Shown here piece by piece: positions 36,973 to 45,138 of a DNA stretch of 64,000 bases (position 1 is its first letter; each line of letters begins with the position of its first letter). Made by a program: the position numbers and the translations under genes. The DNA comes from Larkinella terrae (GTDB lineage Bacteria > Bacteroidota > Bacteroidia > Cytophagales > Spirosomataceae): NCBI RefSeq assembly GCF_009668025.1, contig NZ_WJXZ01000013.1:186001-250000 (forward strand), given 5' to 3'. Under the pieces are notes generated by a model. The model was not told the origin of the DNA, did no database searches, and saw only the letters and a list, made by a program, of their open reading frames with translations.

Positions 36973-37009
36973 AAAAAACGCCGGGAGCTAATCGCTTCCG
37001 GCGTTTTTT
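36973..37009 (+). terminator. Terminator of csbD-like gene; rest of 36957-37272 shows nothing else
   Basis: AAAAAACGCCGGGAGC (36973-36988) and GCTTCCGGCGTTTTTT (36994-37009) pair with one G-T. The remaining intergenic DNA up to 37272 (about 260 bp) shows no clear gene, repeat or promoter. Confidence 0.9.
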
Positions 37010-37272
37010 ATGCCCGTTACAAATGTTCACGTTATTCCAGTCACCAAATGATTGCAACCGGTTTGGATCATAAAATCAGCGGTTTCAGCAACACTTTCTC
37101 CTTACTTTCCAGACGATCAGTGGGATAGGAATGCGTTGCCCATCTTATTCAAAAAGATGATTAAAAACCGTGTTACTTTTTGGAGGGTCGTGCATCTAAA
37201 TGGGTAAGAAATCGCTCGACCGATTTCCAGATACCTCCGAGCCCAGTAATTCACTGTAACACCGTTCACTGA

Positions 37273-37659
37273 ATGTGTAACCAGGAAAAACCCAATCCGA
37301 TTGATCATTTTAACCATTTATTACCCGAATGGGGGCAGGCAGCTGATGAAATCTATCAGAATTATCACTTCTTAAACTTAGCGCTGAGCCAGACCGACCG
37401 CTTGCTGATTCCAAAAGAAGCCTTGCAAAAACTGGTCAAACTGAAAGAACTGCTCGTAACAACGCTCGTGGATCTGGTTCAGGATTTGCCCGCGGCCACA
37501 CACCGGCTTTCCAACGAAACTCGTCAGTCCATCGGTCGCTTTAATACGCATACCATTACCTTACAAAACATCAATCGCCAGACCGACGTCCTGTTTAAAG
37601 AGTTGCTACGGGAATATCCGTCGCTCAAGGCGTGGTTCGACTCGATTGATGATGAATAA
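37273..37659 (+). CDS. Hypothetical protein (128 aa)
   Basis: This is a 128-residue soluble, mostly helical protein (FLNLALSQTDRLLIPKEALQKL, VKLKELLVTTLVDLVQDL). No signal peptide or known domain was recognised. The ATG at 37273 is the first of the frame and codon use resembles its neighbours. It is followed 29 bp later by a 61-residue open frame on the same strand, so the two may form a small operon. Confidence 0.6.
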   Translation: MCNQEKPNPIDHFNHLLPEWGQAADEIYQNYHFLNLALSQTDRLLIPKEALQKLVKLKELLVTTLVDLVQDLPAATHRLSNETRQSIGRFNTHTITLQNINRQTDVLFKELLREYPSLKAWFDSIDDE

Positions 37660-37688
37660 ACATCCCTTCACACTGTTCCAGGATAACA

Positions 37689-37874
37689 ATGAATGACACG
37701 GTTTACGTAAACGAAATACTTCGGCGATTAAAAGCCGGCGAAGATCCCAGCCTGTTCGATGCCTTATTCACCCTGTACATTTACCGGTACCGGCAGGTGT
37801 TCAGCAACACGATCCAATTCACGGTAATCGAAAAGGCGCCCGTCCCGTTGCCGAGTGAACTTTGCTGCAACTAG
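37689..37874 (+). CDS. Small hypothetical protein (61 aa)
   Basis: This is a 61-residue frame reading MNDTVYVNEILRRLKAGEDP..., ending ELCCN. It is acidic and hydrophilic at the front, with the YIYRYRQVF stretch in the middle. It could be real given the closeness to the preceding gene, or the start of a larger gene that has lost its 3' part. No family recognised. Confidence 0.45.
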   Translation: MNDTVYVNEILRRLKAGEDPSLFDALFTLYIYRYRQVFSNTIQFTVIEKAPVPLPSELCCN

Positions 37875-38013
37875 ATTCGTCGTTTAGTGCGTTTTTTGCC
37901 GTTTTCTAACTATTATTAAAATTAATCACTTCCATTAAAAAAATTTGCGGACCATCTCTGGAAATATTTCTATTTCTTTGGTGTTGCTTTAGGAAACAGA
38001 GCAATCAAGAGTT

Positions 38014-38928
38014 ATGAATCCGGCACTGGTTAAGAAAGTACAACCATCTCGCGTAAGACTTTGGTCGGCGTTAATCTCCGTTTATATTTTGTGGGGCTCT
38101 ACCTTCCTTTTTGTGCATTTTATGACCGAAAAGATGCCGCCCCTTTACATGGCTTCGCTGCGGCTGAGCACCGCCGGTTTGATTTTATATTTGTACGCCC
38201 GCTTCACCGGCACGCCGGTTCCGGCCCGGAAACAGTGGATTTCAGCCGGGATTATTGGCGTTTTACTGCTTACAATTGCCAACGGTTCCACGTCAATGGC
38301 GCTGCAATACGTGCCGTCGAGTATTGCCGCCCTGCTGGCTGCGCTTGTCCCGCTATTCATTATTCTGTTTAACTGGATTAGCTTTAACCATACGCGGCCC
38401 AGCAACCTGTCGCTGGCCGGTCTGGGCATCGGACTGGTGGGCGTGTCGCTGCTCGTGCAGCCAACGGACGCGAGTGCTTCGTCCGCGCACAACACCTGGA
38501 TTGGCGTCGGATTAATTATGGTTGCCAATGTGGCCTGGGCCATCGGCACACTCCTCTCCGCCCGGCTTTCGTTGCCTTCCCAACTAATTTCCAGTGCCAT
38601 TCAAATGCTGATCGGCGGTGGTGTGCTGTTTCTATTCAGTATGTTGACGGAAAACGTCAGCCTGGATAGCATCAGCGATGCCCCTACGAAAGCCATCGGC
38701 TCGTTGATATACCTCATCTTTTTTGGCTCCATCATCGGTTTTTCGTCGTTTGCCTGGCTGGCTCGCAACGCATCCCCGAGTCTGGTTTCCACCTATGCGT
38801 ACGTAAACCCGGTGGTTGCCATGATCCTTGGCTGGGCCCTGGCCGGAGAAAGCCTGACGACCAATTCCATTCTGGCCGCCCTGATTATCCTGTCCGGCGT
38901 CGTTCTGATCACCTTTGGGCGGAAATGA
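38014..38928 (+). CDS. EamA-family (DMT) transporter
   Basis: This is a 304-residue integral membrane protein with ten helices and the two-fold EamA repeat. The first repeat starts ALISVYILWGSTFLFVHF and the second NTWIGVGLIMVANVAWAIG. Family-typical YVNPVVAMILGWALAGE is near the end. Members export metabolites such as amino acids; substrate not predictable. It is monocistronic and ends 12 bp before the convergent SDR gene. Confidence 0.93.
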   Translation: MNPALVKKVQPSRVRLWSALISVYILWGSTFLFVHFMTEKMPPLYMASLRLSTAGLILYLYARFTGTPVPARKQWISAGIIGVLLLTIANGSTSMALQYVPSSIAALLAALVPLFIILFNWISFNHTRPSNLSLAGLGIGLVGVSLLVQPTDASASSAHNTWIGVGLIMVANVAWAIGTLLSARLSLPSQLISSAIQMLIGGGVLFLFSMLTENVSLDSISDAPTKAIGSLIYLIFFGSIIGFSSFAWLARNASPSLVSTYAYVNPVVAMILGWALAGESLTTNSILAALIILSGVVLITFGRK

Positions 38929-38940
38929 AAACCGGCTATT

Positions 38941-39699
38941 CTAAACCGGCGGAGGACTCACCGCCGTCCAGCCACCATCGACAACCAGGCTTTGGCCGGT
39001 AATGTGCCGGGATTGGGGAGCCACCAGAAACAAAGCCGCATTGGAAATATCCTCCACCGTGGCCGGTCGTCCCATGGGCGTGATCCGCGACCAGATGCGC
39101 ACGTAGGTCGGATCGTCCAGCGTCCGTTCGGTTTGAGTAGCACCGGGCGCAACAGCGTTGATGTTGATGCCGTAGGGCGAAAGATCGAGCACGAGGTTTT
39201 TCGCCAGCATTTCCAGGGCGGCTTTTGTCATGCTGTAAGCCGCCAGTCCCGGATGCGCCTGATGGCCGGTCACCGACGACATCAGCAAAATGCTGCCGCC
39301 TTCGTTCTGCTCGCGCATGTGCCGGGCCGCCAGTTGGGTCAAGAAGAAGCTACCGCGCAAGTTCAGATCAACGACTTTCTGAAACGCTTCGGGTTGATAA
39401 TCGAAAAAATCGCCAAAAATGGTAATGCCCGCGTTGGCAACCACGATGGTCAGCTTGCCAAATTCGGCCACGGCTTTGTCAACCATTTTTTGAATAAAGG
39501 CAACATCGGACACGTCGCCCGCAAAAGCCAGACAGCGGCCTCCCTCCTGCCGGATGCGGTCGGCAGCCAGTTGGGCAACTTCTTCATCGAGGTCATTGAG
39601 TAAAACGGAAGCCCCCTGGCGGGCAAGCTGACGGGCAATGGCAAAACCGATGCCAATGCCCGCACCGGTAACAATGGCGGTTTGGGATTGAAAGGTCAT
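38941..39699 (-). CDS. Short-chain dehydrogenase/reductase
   Basis: This protein is 252 residues from the ATG at 39699 (MTFQSQTAIVTGAGIGIGFA). A frame extension to 39831 lacks SDR features and was trimmed. Cofactor motif TGAGIGIG, NNAG-like VANAGITIF and active-site S (LLMSSVTG) with YSMTKAAL are intact. It has a C-terminal DGGWTAVSPPPV typical of FabG-type SDRs. It probably acts on a sugar or alcohol; substrate unknown. Confidence 0.92.
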   Translation of the reverse strand: MTFQSQTAIVTGAGIGIGFAIARQLARQGASVLLNDLDEEVAQLAADRIRQEGGRCLAFAGDVSDVAFIQKMVDKAVAEFGKLTIVVANAGITIFGDFFDYQPEAFQKVVDLNLRGSFFLTQLAARHMREQNEGGSILLMSSVTGHQAHPGLAAYSMTKAALEMLAKNLVLDLSPYGININAVAPGATQTERTLDDPTYVRIWSRITPMGRPATVEDISNAALFLVAPQSRHITGQSLVVDGGWTAVSPPPV

Positions 39700-39862
39700 G
39701 GGCAATAAGCGGGTGGCAAAATCGAACGGGTGCAAAGATGCCCCAAATTTGAAAAAAATGTCAACTTTCCGGCCGAACTCTTTTCGGAAGTAGTTGGCCC
39801 AACCATCCTTGAGTCCTTCCAAGTCTTTCAAATTCAGGATTGAATCATCATTTAAAAAAATG

Positions 39863-39870
39863 TACCTTTA
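39863..39870 (+). promoter_or_regulatory. Candidate promoter of the first LytS-like kinase
   Basis: TACCTTTA (39863-39870) matches TAnnTTTG except for the last base, and a TTG at 39840-39842 lies 20 bp upstream as a -33 element. The ATG at 39914 follows 43 bp later. Confidence 0.5.
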
Positions 39871-39913
39871 GCTGTTATTTTGAAAGATCGGCAACCCGCG
39901 ACGGCATCTGCGA

Positions 39914-40987
39914 ATGGATCAAACGTTTTACCGGCGATTGACAACTTTTTTCTCCCGTTGGGAGCTTTGGTATCACCTCCTGATGATGCCGATTCTGTTT
40001 CCCATCGGCAATTATTATTTCGTCGGTCCGCGGTATTTCAGCGATTGGCGGGTGTTCGTGCTGGGAACAGCGGTGGTTTGTGTGCTCTACTGGGTCTCGG
40101 TCATTGCCCTGACCCTTGCCGTTCGGGGCGTCATTAACCGGTATCCGGATGTGCAGCGGGCTACGCTCCGAACCCTGATCATGCTCACAACCGTGGGTTT
40201 GCTCACCGTTGCCTTAGCGGTTTTGGATGTATTTACTTACAGCCTTTTTCCCATCCTCGGCGTATCTTTCACCTGGGAGGCCATTCGACCCATTCTGATT
40301 CTCGGCCTGATTTTCGACCTGTGTTTCTGCGTTGCTCTGAACGTTTTTTACACCTACAACCAGTGGCACCGCGACCAGACCGAAAACGAGCTACTCCGCC
40401 AGGCCACGCTTCAGCACCAGCTCGACACGCTGAAGATGAAAATCAATCCGCATTTTCTTTTCAACAGCCTCACGTCGCTTTCCTCCCTGATCGGCGAGGA
40501 CCAGCAACTGGCCGAAGCGTTTGTCGATCGCTTATCAAAAGTCTACCGGTATTTGCTCCAGGCCAACACCCGCGAACTGGTGAGCCTGCAAACCGAGCTG
40601 GACTTTATCGCCAACTACGCCAGTCTTTTACAAACCCGTTACGGGTCCAGCCTGCAGGTTGATCAGTCAGCCGATGCGGTTTTTCTGGACCACGTGCTGC
40701 CGCCCCTGACGCTTCAGTCGCTCATCGATAACGCCCTCAAACACAACAGCATGAGTGCGGCCAAACCGTTGTCCATCGCGATTGAAACAACGCCGGACGG
40801 GCGGTTAGTAGTTCGGAACAACGTGCAGCGGAAAGTTACCAAAATGGACGTTTCTCCGTCGAAACTGGCCGATCTGATGGCCAAATACCGGCAGTTGAGC
40901 CGGGAAGAAGTTCAGGTTGACGAAACCGCAACGCACTTCGGCGTATCGATTCCGCTGCTGGTTTCCCAGCCGATTCAACCAAAATAA
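39914..40987 (+). CDS. LytS-like histidine kinase with degenerate G box
   Basis: This is a 357-residue protein with four membrane helices (about 15-150) and a His_kinase domain (MKINPHFLFNSLTSLSSLI) around 180. The ATPase domain has the N box LIDNALKHN but the usual GLxNxxxRL is replaced by VSPSKLADLMAKYRQL. ATP binding may therefore be impaired. It is tandem with a close paralogue (41118-42191), about 130 bp apart. No LytTR regulator lies in the window near it, so the pair is orphan here. Confidence 0.88.
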   Translation: MDQTFYRRLTTFFSRWELWYHLLMMPILFPIGNYYFVGPRYFSDWRVFVLGTAVVCVLYWVSVIALTLAVRGVINRYPDVQRATLRTLIMLTTVGLLTVALAVLDVFTYSLFPILGVSFTWEAIRPILILGLIFDLCFCVALNVFYTYNQWHRDQTENELLRQATLQHQLDTLKMKINPHFLFNSLTSLSSLIGEDQQLAEAFVDRLSKVYRYLLQANTRELVSLQTELDFIANYASLLQTRYGSSLQVDQSADAVFLDHVLPPLTLQSLIDNALKHNSMSAAKPLSIAIETTPDGRLVVRNNVQRKVTKMDVSPSKLADLMAKYRQLSREEVQVDETATHFGVSIPLLVSQPIQPK

Positions 40988-41117
40988 CCCCGGTTTTCAT
41001 CCGATTTACAATTCAAACGGTGTTCTTTGCAATTCAGGACGCGATTTTGACAATTAATCCCCAAAGTGCGTGTTCATAGAAACGCATTCGGTTATATTGA
41101 GCGGATACGATTGGAGT

Positions 41118-42191
41118 ATGAAGTCGGCATTTTTACCATTTTTTCGTCGTTTTCCGCGCCTACGGAAACAGAGTCAGTGGCACTTTCTGCTGCTGTTTCC
41201 GTGGTTTATTCCGCTCATTACCTACTGGGTCATCGGCGACCGTTACCTCACGCATCCCTGGACATTCATCTCGGCAACCGGGCTAAATCTTGCCATCGCC
41301 AGTTGCTGTTTATTTACGCTCGATCAACTGACGCAATGGGTGGTTCGCCGATACCCGAACCTCGGCCAGACCTGGCAGCGGGTCTGGCGACTTCTCCTGG
41401 TTTTTATTCTGATCACGCCTTTTTTCATCCTGGGCGGGGTTTTTCTGTACGACACGTTCCACCTTTTTGGTTATCACCACGATCCGGGCTCAACCGGGCA
41501 GGTGTTGTTACTCAACCTGGCGGCCAATCTGGTGTCGGTGGGCATTGACGAGAGTGTGTATTCGCTGAACCGCTGGCGGGAAAACACGATGGAAAAAGAG
41601 CAGTTGAAAAAGGTCAACCTGCAAAGCCAGTACGAAAGTCTGAAAAGTCAGGTCAACCCGCATTTTCTGTTCAACAGCCTCAACTCCCTTTCCTCGCTGA
41701 TTGCCGACGAACCGGAGCGCGCCGAAGAATTTGTCGATGAAATGTCGAAAGTATACCGGTATTTGCTCCAGACGAACCAGGGCGAGCTGACGACGCTGGC
41801 GACCGAACTGTCGTTCATCCAGTCGTATTTCCACTTGCTCAAAACCCGCTACGGTTCCGGGATTACGCTGGAAGTATCGGTGGCCGAACCGTACCTAACT
41901 TACCAGCTTCCCCCGCTGACCCTGCAGATGCTGGTTGAAAATGCCGTCAAACACAATGTCATTCACGCCAACAAACCGCTGCTGATCGAGATCAAAACCA
42001 CTCAGGTGGGCCGTCTGCTGGTGCGGAACAACCTTCAGCAAAAAACCGGTCGGGTGGCTTCCAATCAGGTCGGGCTGACCAACATCATGGCCAAATACCG
42101 GCTGCTGGCCCAAAGCGATCCCATTGTAACGTCCGATAGTTCGTATTTCACGGTGGCACTACCCCTGCTCGAACCCAAAAGTTCCGGATAG
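41118..42191 (+). CDS. LytS-like histidine kinase, paralogue of the preceding gene
   Basis: This protein is 357 residues from the ATG at 41118; a GTG at 41070 gives 16 extra residues. There are four membrane helices, then NPHFLFNSLNSLSSLI, N box VENAVKHNV and an intact GLTNIMAKYRLL. It looks like a tandem duplicate of the upstream kinase, with a more conserved ATPase. Its stop codon overlaps the first base of the 75-bp leader that precedes the first M64-like gene. Confidence 0.88.
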   Translation: MKSAFLPFFRRFPRLRKQSQWHFLLLFPWFIPLITYWVIGDRYLTHPWTFISATGLNLAIASCCLFTLDQLTQWVVRRYPNLGQTWQRVWRLLLVFILITPFFILGGVFLYDTFHLFGYHHDPGSTGQVLLLNLAANLVSVGIDESVYSLNRWRENTMEKEQLKKVNLQSQYESLKSQVNPHFLFNSLNSLSSLIADEPERAEEFVDEMSKVYRYLLQTNQGELTTLATELSFIQSYFHLLKTRYGSGITLEVSVAEPYLTYQLPPLTLQMLVENAVKHNVIHANKPLLIEIKTTQVGRLLVRNNLQQKTGRVASNQVGLTNIMAKYRLLAQSDPIVTSDSSYFTVALPLLEPKSSG

Positions 42192-42264
42192 CCGTTCCCT
42201 AAATTTCGGTAAGAGTCTATTGGCGAAATGGTTACCTTCATCGGCGTTCCAAAACCGTTTTGCT
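42190..42264 (+). repeat. 75-bp leader repeat, copy 1 (before M64-like paralogue 1)
   Basis: This copy starts at AGCCGTT and runs to the ATG at 42265. It shares the AATTTCsGTAA, GCGAAATGGTTACC and CCAAAAC segments with copy 2 at 48083-48157, with equal length. It starts within the stop codon of the kinase gene. It may contain the promoter or a 5' leader of the first paralogue. Confidence 0.8.
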
Positions 42265-45135
42265 ATGTCGGTCCCTTCTGTCGCATTCAATCCGTGTTAC
42301 GACATTCACCTGCTCCGGGGTCAGGTCATCGAAATTGTCAACGAGGAAGACGAATACAGCCTGCTGGAGCTGAACGAAGAACCGGTTTTCGACTACATCG
42401 CCGATCATCCGGATGTTCAATGCACCTTTCGGTTCAGTTTTGAGGAAACCGATGCGGCAAATTTCGGCATTGAGATTACGCGCACCAATTTTTCGAATCC
42501 CGACCAACTCTATCTGGTTATCACGCTGCTCGAAGGCGAACCGGCCGACCCCAAAAACCGCATTCGGAATTTTTACCTTTTCGCGAAGGTCGAAGACGAT
42601 GAGGAAGAGACCGAGATATGCCTCCGGATTCACATTCACAACAAAATCGAGGAGGTCTGGATTACCCCCAACCCAATCACGGTTTACAACCGCGTCGATT
42701 GCTCGCCGTATTTGCGGGCGCGTTACGACGATCAGGTGGTGGCCGAAATTGGAACGGTTTTCAAGGGCGATAACGGCGACGAGGTTTCGTACCACATCGA
42801 GCCCCGGCCCGCCATCCGGTGGAGTTCGCCCACGACTGATCTCGTCGATGAGGACGACGGAACCATCAGCGCCACCAATCAAACCGGCACGCACCGGATC
42901 AACGTCAGCGTTCGCTGGGGTCAGACGTTTGAAAACCAGGCGGAGGTGATTTTTTCGGAAAACCTGACCGACGCTTCATCCCTGCGCGCCGAACTGGTAG
43001 CCACCAGCCAGGGCCCCGGCCTGAAAGGGCTGGAAACGGCGACCAATATTCTGTTTCTGTCGGATGGTTTTACGGACGATCAGGAATACAGTTTCAAGAT
43101 TTTCGTGCTGGAATACGTCAGCGATCTGGTGAATAAAAAAATCACCTCGCCCTTCGACCTGCTGAAAAAGTCGATCAATTTCTGGATGGTTTTTGTCCCT
43201 TCCCGGCAAAGCGGGGTGACGTACCGGGGCGAACTGTCTGTCGAAAAGCGAACCAAACCCAATAGCTTCGAGGAAATATTCGGCGTTGAATTCGACGAAC
43301 CGATTGATCCGGGAAACCGCGATGTGTCGGAATGGACCATCCGAAACCTGTTTTACAAAGTAGGTTTGCCCGTTCGGGCGGAAGGCGACCCCGACGACCC
43401 AGCGGTTTTCAGTCAGCTTATCGAAAAATGGCGCGAAACCACTCTGCTAAACGGTGGGCAGGTCGATCATCTGGAATCCGACAAAACCCTCGTCCGGGAA
43501 TGGCAGCGTTACGCCGACCGGCGGCTTCCCGATGCGGTCGACACGGCTTTCGGGATTACGGTCAACAATTACACGGCGGCTGAGCGCGACGGAGATTTTA
43601 ATAGGATCAATTTCGACGGCAAACGAATTCAGCGCGGAGATCTGGATCGTTTCTTCCGGAACCTCCGCACCCGCGCCGAACCGCCCATTCCGGAAACCCT
43701 GATCGGACCGCGGTTTATTCTGGACGACAACGAAAATCCGGGTCGGGATTGGGATAACGTCGTCATTCTGACGGCCGCGCAGCAGGGAACCGCCCAGAAT
43801 ATCAACGGAAACATGTTCGCTCAGGTCGTCGAACTGGATCAACTGATCATGGCGGGCAAACTGACGGATTTACGAATGTCGGTGGCTCCCACCGAAATGC
43901 CGTTGCAAATGTCGAACTCGCTGAAGGCCACGGTGACGCACGAACTCTGTCATTCGTTCGGACTGGGCGACGAATACGCCACCAGACCGCCGAAAAAATT
44001 CAACAAAAAACCGGTCGATGACATTACCTGGGATTTTGCCATTTATCCGTCTCAGCCTTCCGTGCTGGATATTTACGGGAACCTTCAGGCCAAAAAAGAT
44101 CTGCGCAAAAATCCGTCGAACGCCAACAGCGGGATCGATGCGCTCAAGATCAAATGGCGGTACCACCGGATTCAGAAATGCGGACTGGTTTCCACGATTG
44201 CCGTCCACCAGAACACGGTTTCGCTCACCTTGCAAAATCAGGTGCAATTATCGCGGTTTTCGACGGGGAACACGGTTTTTCTCCGAAAACGGCAATTGAA
44301 AGAGAATATTTACCTGCTGGTTTCTTCAACCGACGCCAATCCGTTCGTGGAAAATACCATCGTTCATCCGGAGTGGATTTCCTCCCGGTTTTTTGGCCGG
44401 GCCCAAATTACGGCGGTCGATGTACCCAACGATCAGGTAACGATTCGTTCGGCCCGGACATCGACCAACCTGACAGTAACCCTCCAGCCCGGTAGCGTCA
44501 ATACCCTGAGCGTCCGACAGACGGTTTTTATTGAAACTCAAAGCACTAACCCGGTGCACACGATTTTCCGGACCGATCCCAACGAATTCACGCGGGCCGT
44601 TTCGCCCCTGCTGACGGTGACGGATGTCAACCTGGGAGACCAGACAATGAAGTTGTCCGTTCCGGCCGACGAAACGCTGATCGATTATTTACAGACGCTC
44701 GACGAGCGGGAAGTGATGATCGTTTACAAACCGGTCGAACTGCCTGCCAGCGAGCGGACGCCGGATTACCCCCACGCCGAACTGATCGCGAAACCGGTTC
44801 TCTTTCATTTGAAGGATAACCCCTTCCCATTCAATTCCGACGACCAAAACCGGGAAATTGTCGTGGAAGGATCAACTACCCGCATTCCGGGCGAACTCGT
44901 GCCGTGTTGTTCACGGAACAAAAAACAAATCGTTGGGCTGTACAGTGGCGGCAAAAAATACCACGGCAGCATTTACCACCCGACGGCTTTTTGCCTGATG
45001 CGGCATAAATCCGAGAACAAAAAATACACTGAAATCTGCGCGGTCTGCCGCTACACGCTGGTCAACCTGATCGACCCCAACCGGTTTGGCGCTTTTGACG
45101 ACGATTACATGAGTCGGAAAATTTATCCATCGTAA
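42265..45135 (+). CDS. M64-like metallopeptidase paralogue 1 (giant protein cassette)
   Basis: This protein is 956 residues from the ATG at 42265. The start is set by alignment with the two paralogues (FNPCYDIHLLRGQ versus FxPPYDxHLLRGQ); a longer frame to 42220 would read through the leader repeat. There is no signal peptide. The order is Ig-like or cadherin-like beta domains (about 1-230), an M64-type core starting NILFLSDGFTDDQE (261), zinc motif HELCHSFGLGDEY (559-571), an insertion of about 310 residues, then CCSR (881) and YHPTAFCLMR plus EICAVC. M64 peptidases cleave IgA in the founding member; substrate here is unknown. The next gene starts 3 bp after its stop. Confidence 0.85.
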   Translation: MSVPSVAFNPCYDIHLLRGQVIEIVNEEDEYSLLELNEEPVFDYIADHPDVQCTFRFSFEETDAANFGIEITRTNFSNPDQLYLVITLLEGEPADPKNRIRNFYLFAKVEDDEEETEICLRIHIHNKIEEVWITPNPITVYNRVDCSPYLRARYDDQVVAEIGTVFKGDNGDEVSYHIEPRPAIRWSSPTTDLVDEDDGTISATNQTGTHRINVSVRWGQTFENQAEVIFSENLTDASSLRAELVATSQGPGLKGLETATNILFLSDGFTDDQEYSFKIFVLEYVSDLVNKKITSPFDLLKKSINFWMVFVPSRQSGVTYRGELSVEKRTKPNSFEEIFGVEFDEPIDPGNRDVSEWTIRNLFYKVGLPVRAEGDPDDPAVFSQLIEKWRETTLLNGGQVDHLESDKTLVREWQRYADRRLPDAVDTAFGITVNNYTAAERDGDFNRINFDGKRIQRGDLDRFFRNLRTRAEPPIPETLIGPRFILDDNENPGRDWDNVVILTAAQQGTAQNINGNMFAQVVELDQLIMAGKLTDLRMSVAPTEMPLQMSNSLKATVTHELCHSFGLGDEYATRPPKKFNKKPVDDITWDFAIYPSQPSVLDIYGNLQAKKDLRKNPSNANSGIDALKIKWRYHRIQKCGLVSTIAVHQNTVSLTLQNQVQLSRFSTGNTVFLRKRQLKENIYLLVSSTDANPFVENTIVHPEWISSRFFGRAQITAVDVPNDQVTIRSARTSTNLTVTLQPGSVNTLSVRQTVFIETQSTNPVHTIFRTDPNEFTRAVSPLLTVTDVNLGDQTMKLSVPADETLIDYLQTLDEREVMIVYKPVELPASERTPDYPHAELIAKPVLFHLKDNPFPFNSDDQNREIVVEGSTTRIPGELVPCCSRNKKQIVGLYSGGKKYHGSIYHPTAFCLMRHKSENKKYTEICAVCRYTLVNLIDPNRFGAFDDDYMSRKIYPS

Positions 45136-45138
45136 GCT

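Noticed and set aside
37117-37317. 66-codon minus-strand frame in the 36957-37272 gap
   Set aside because: It overlaps the start of the 128-residue gene, has no family resemblance and has no promoter; judged to be chance.
39700-39831. 44-residue N-terminal extension of the SDR gene
   Set aside because: The extra residues lack the SDR fold and the Rossmann motif begins soon after the ATG at 39699.
42220-42264. Earlier start for paralogue 1 at 42220
   Set aside because: It would translate part of the leader repeat that is also present, untranslated, before paralogue 3. The ATG at 42265 gives the aligned N-terminus.
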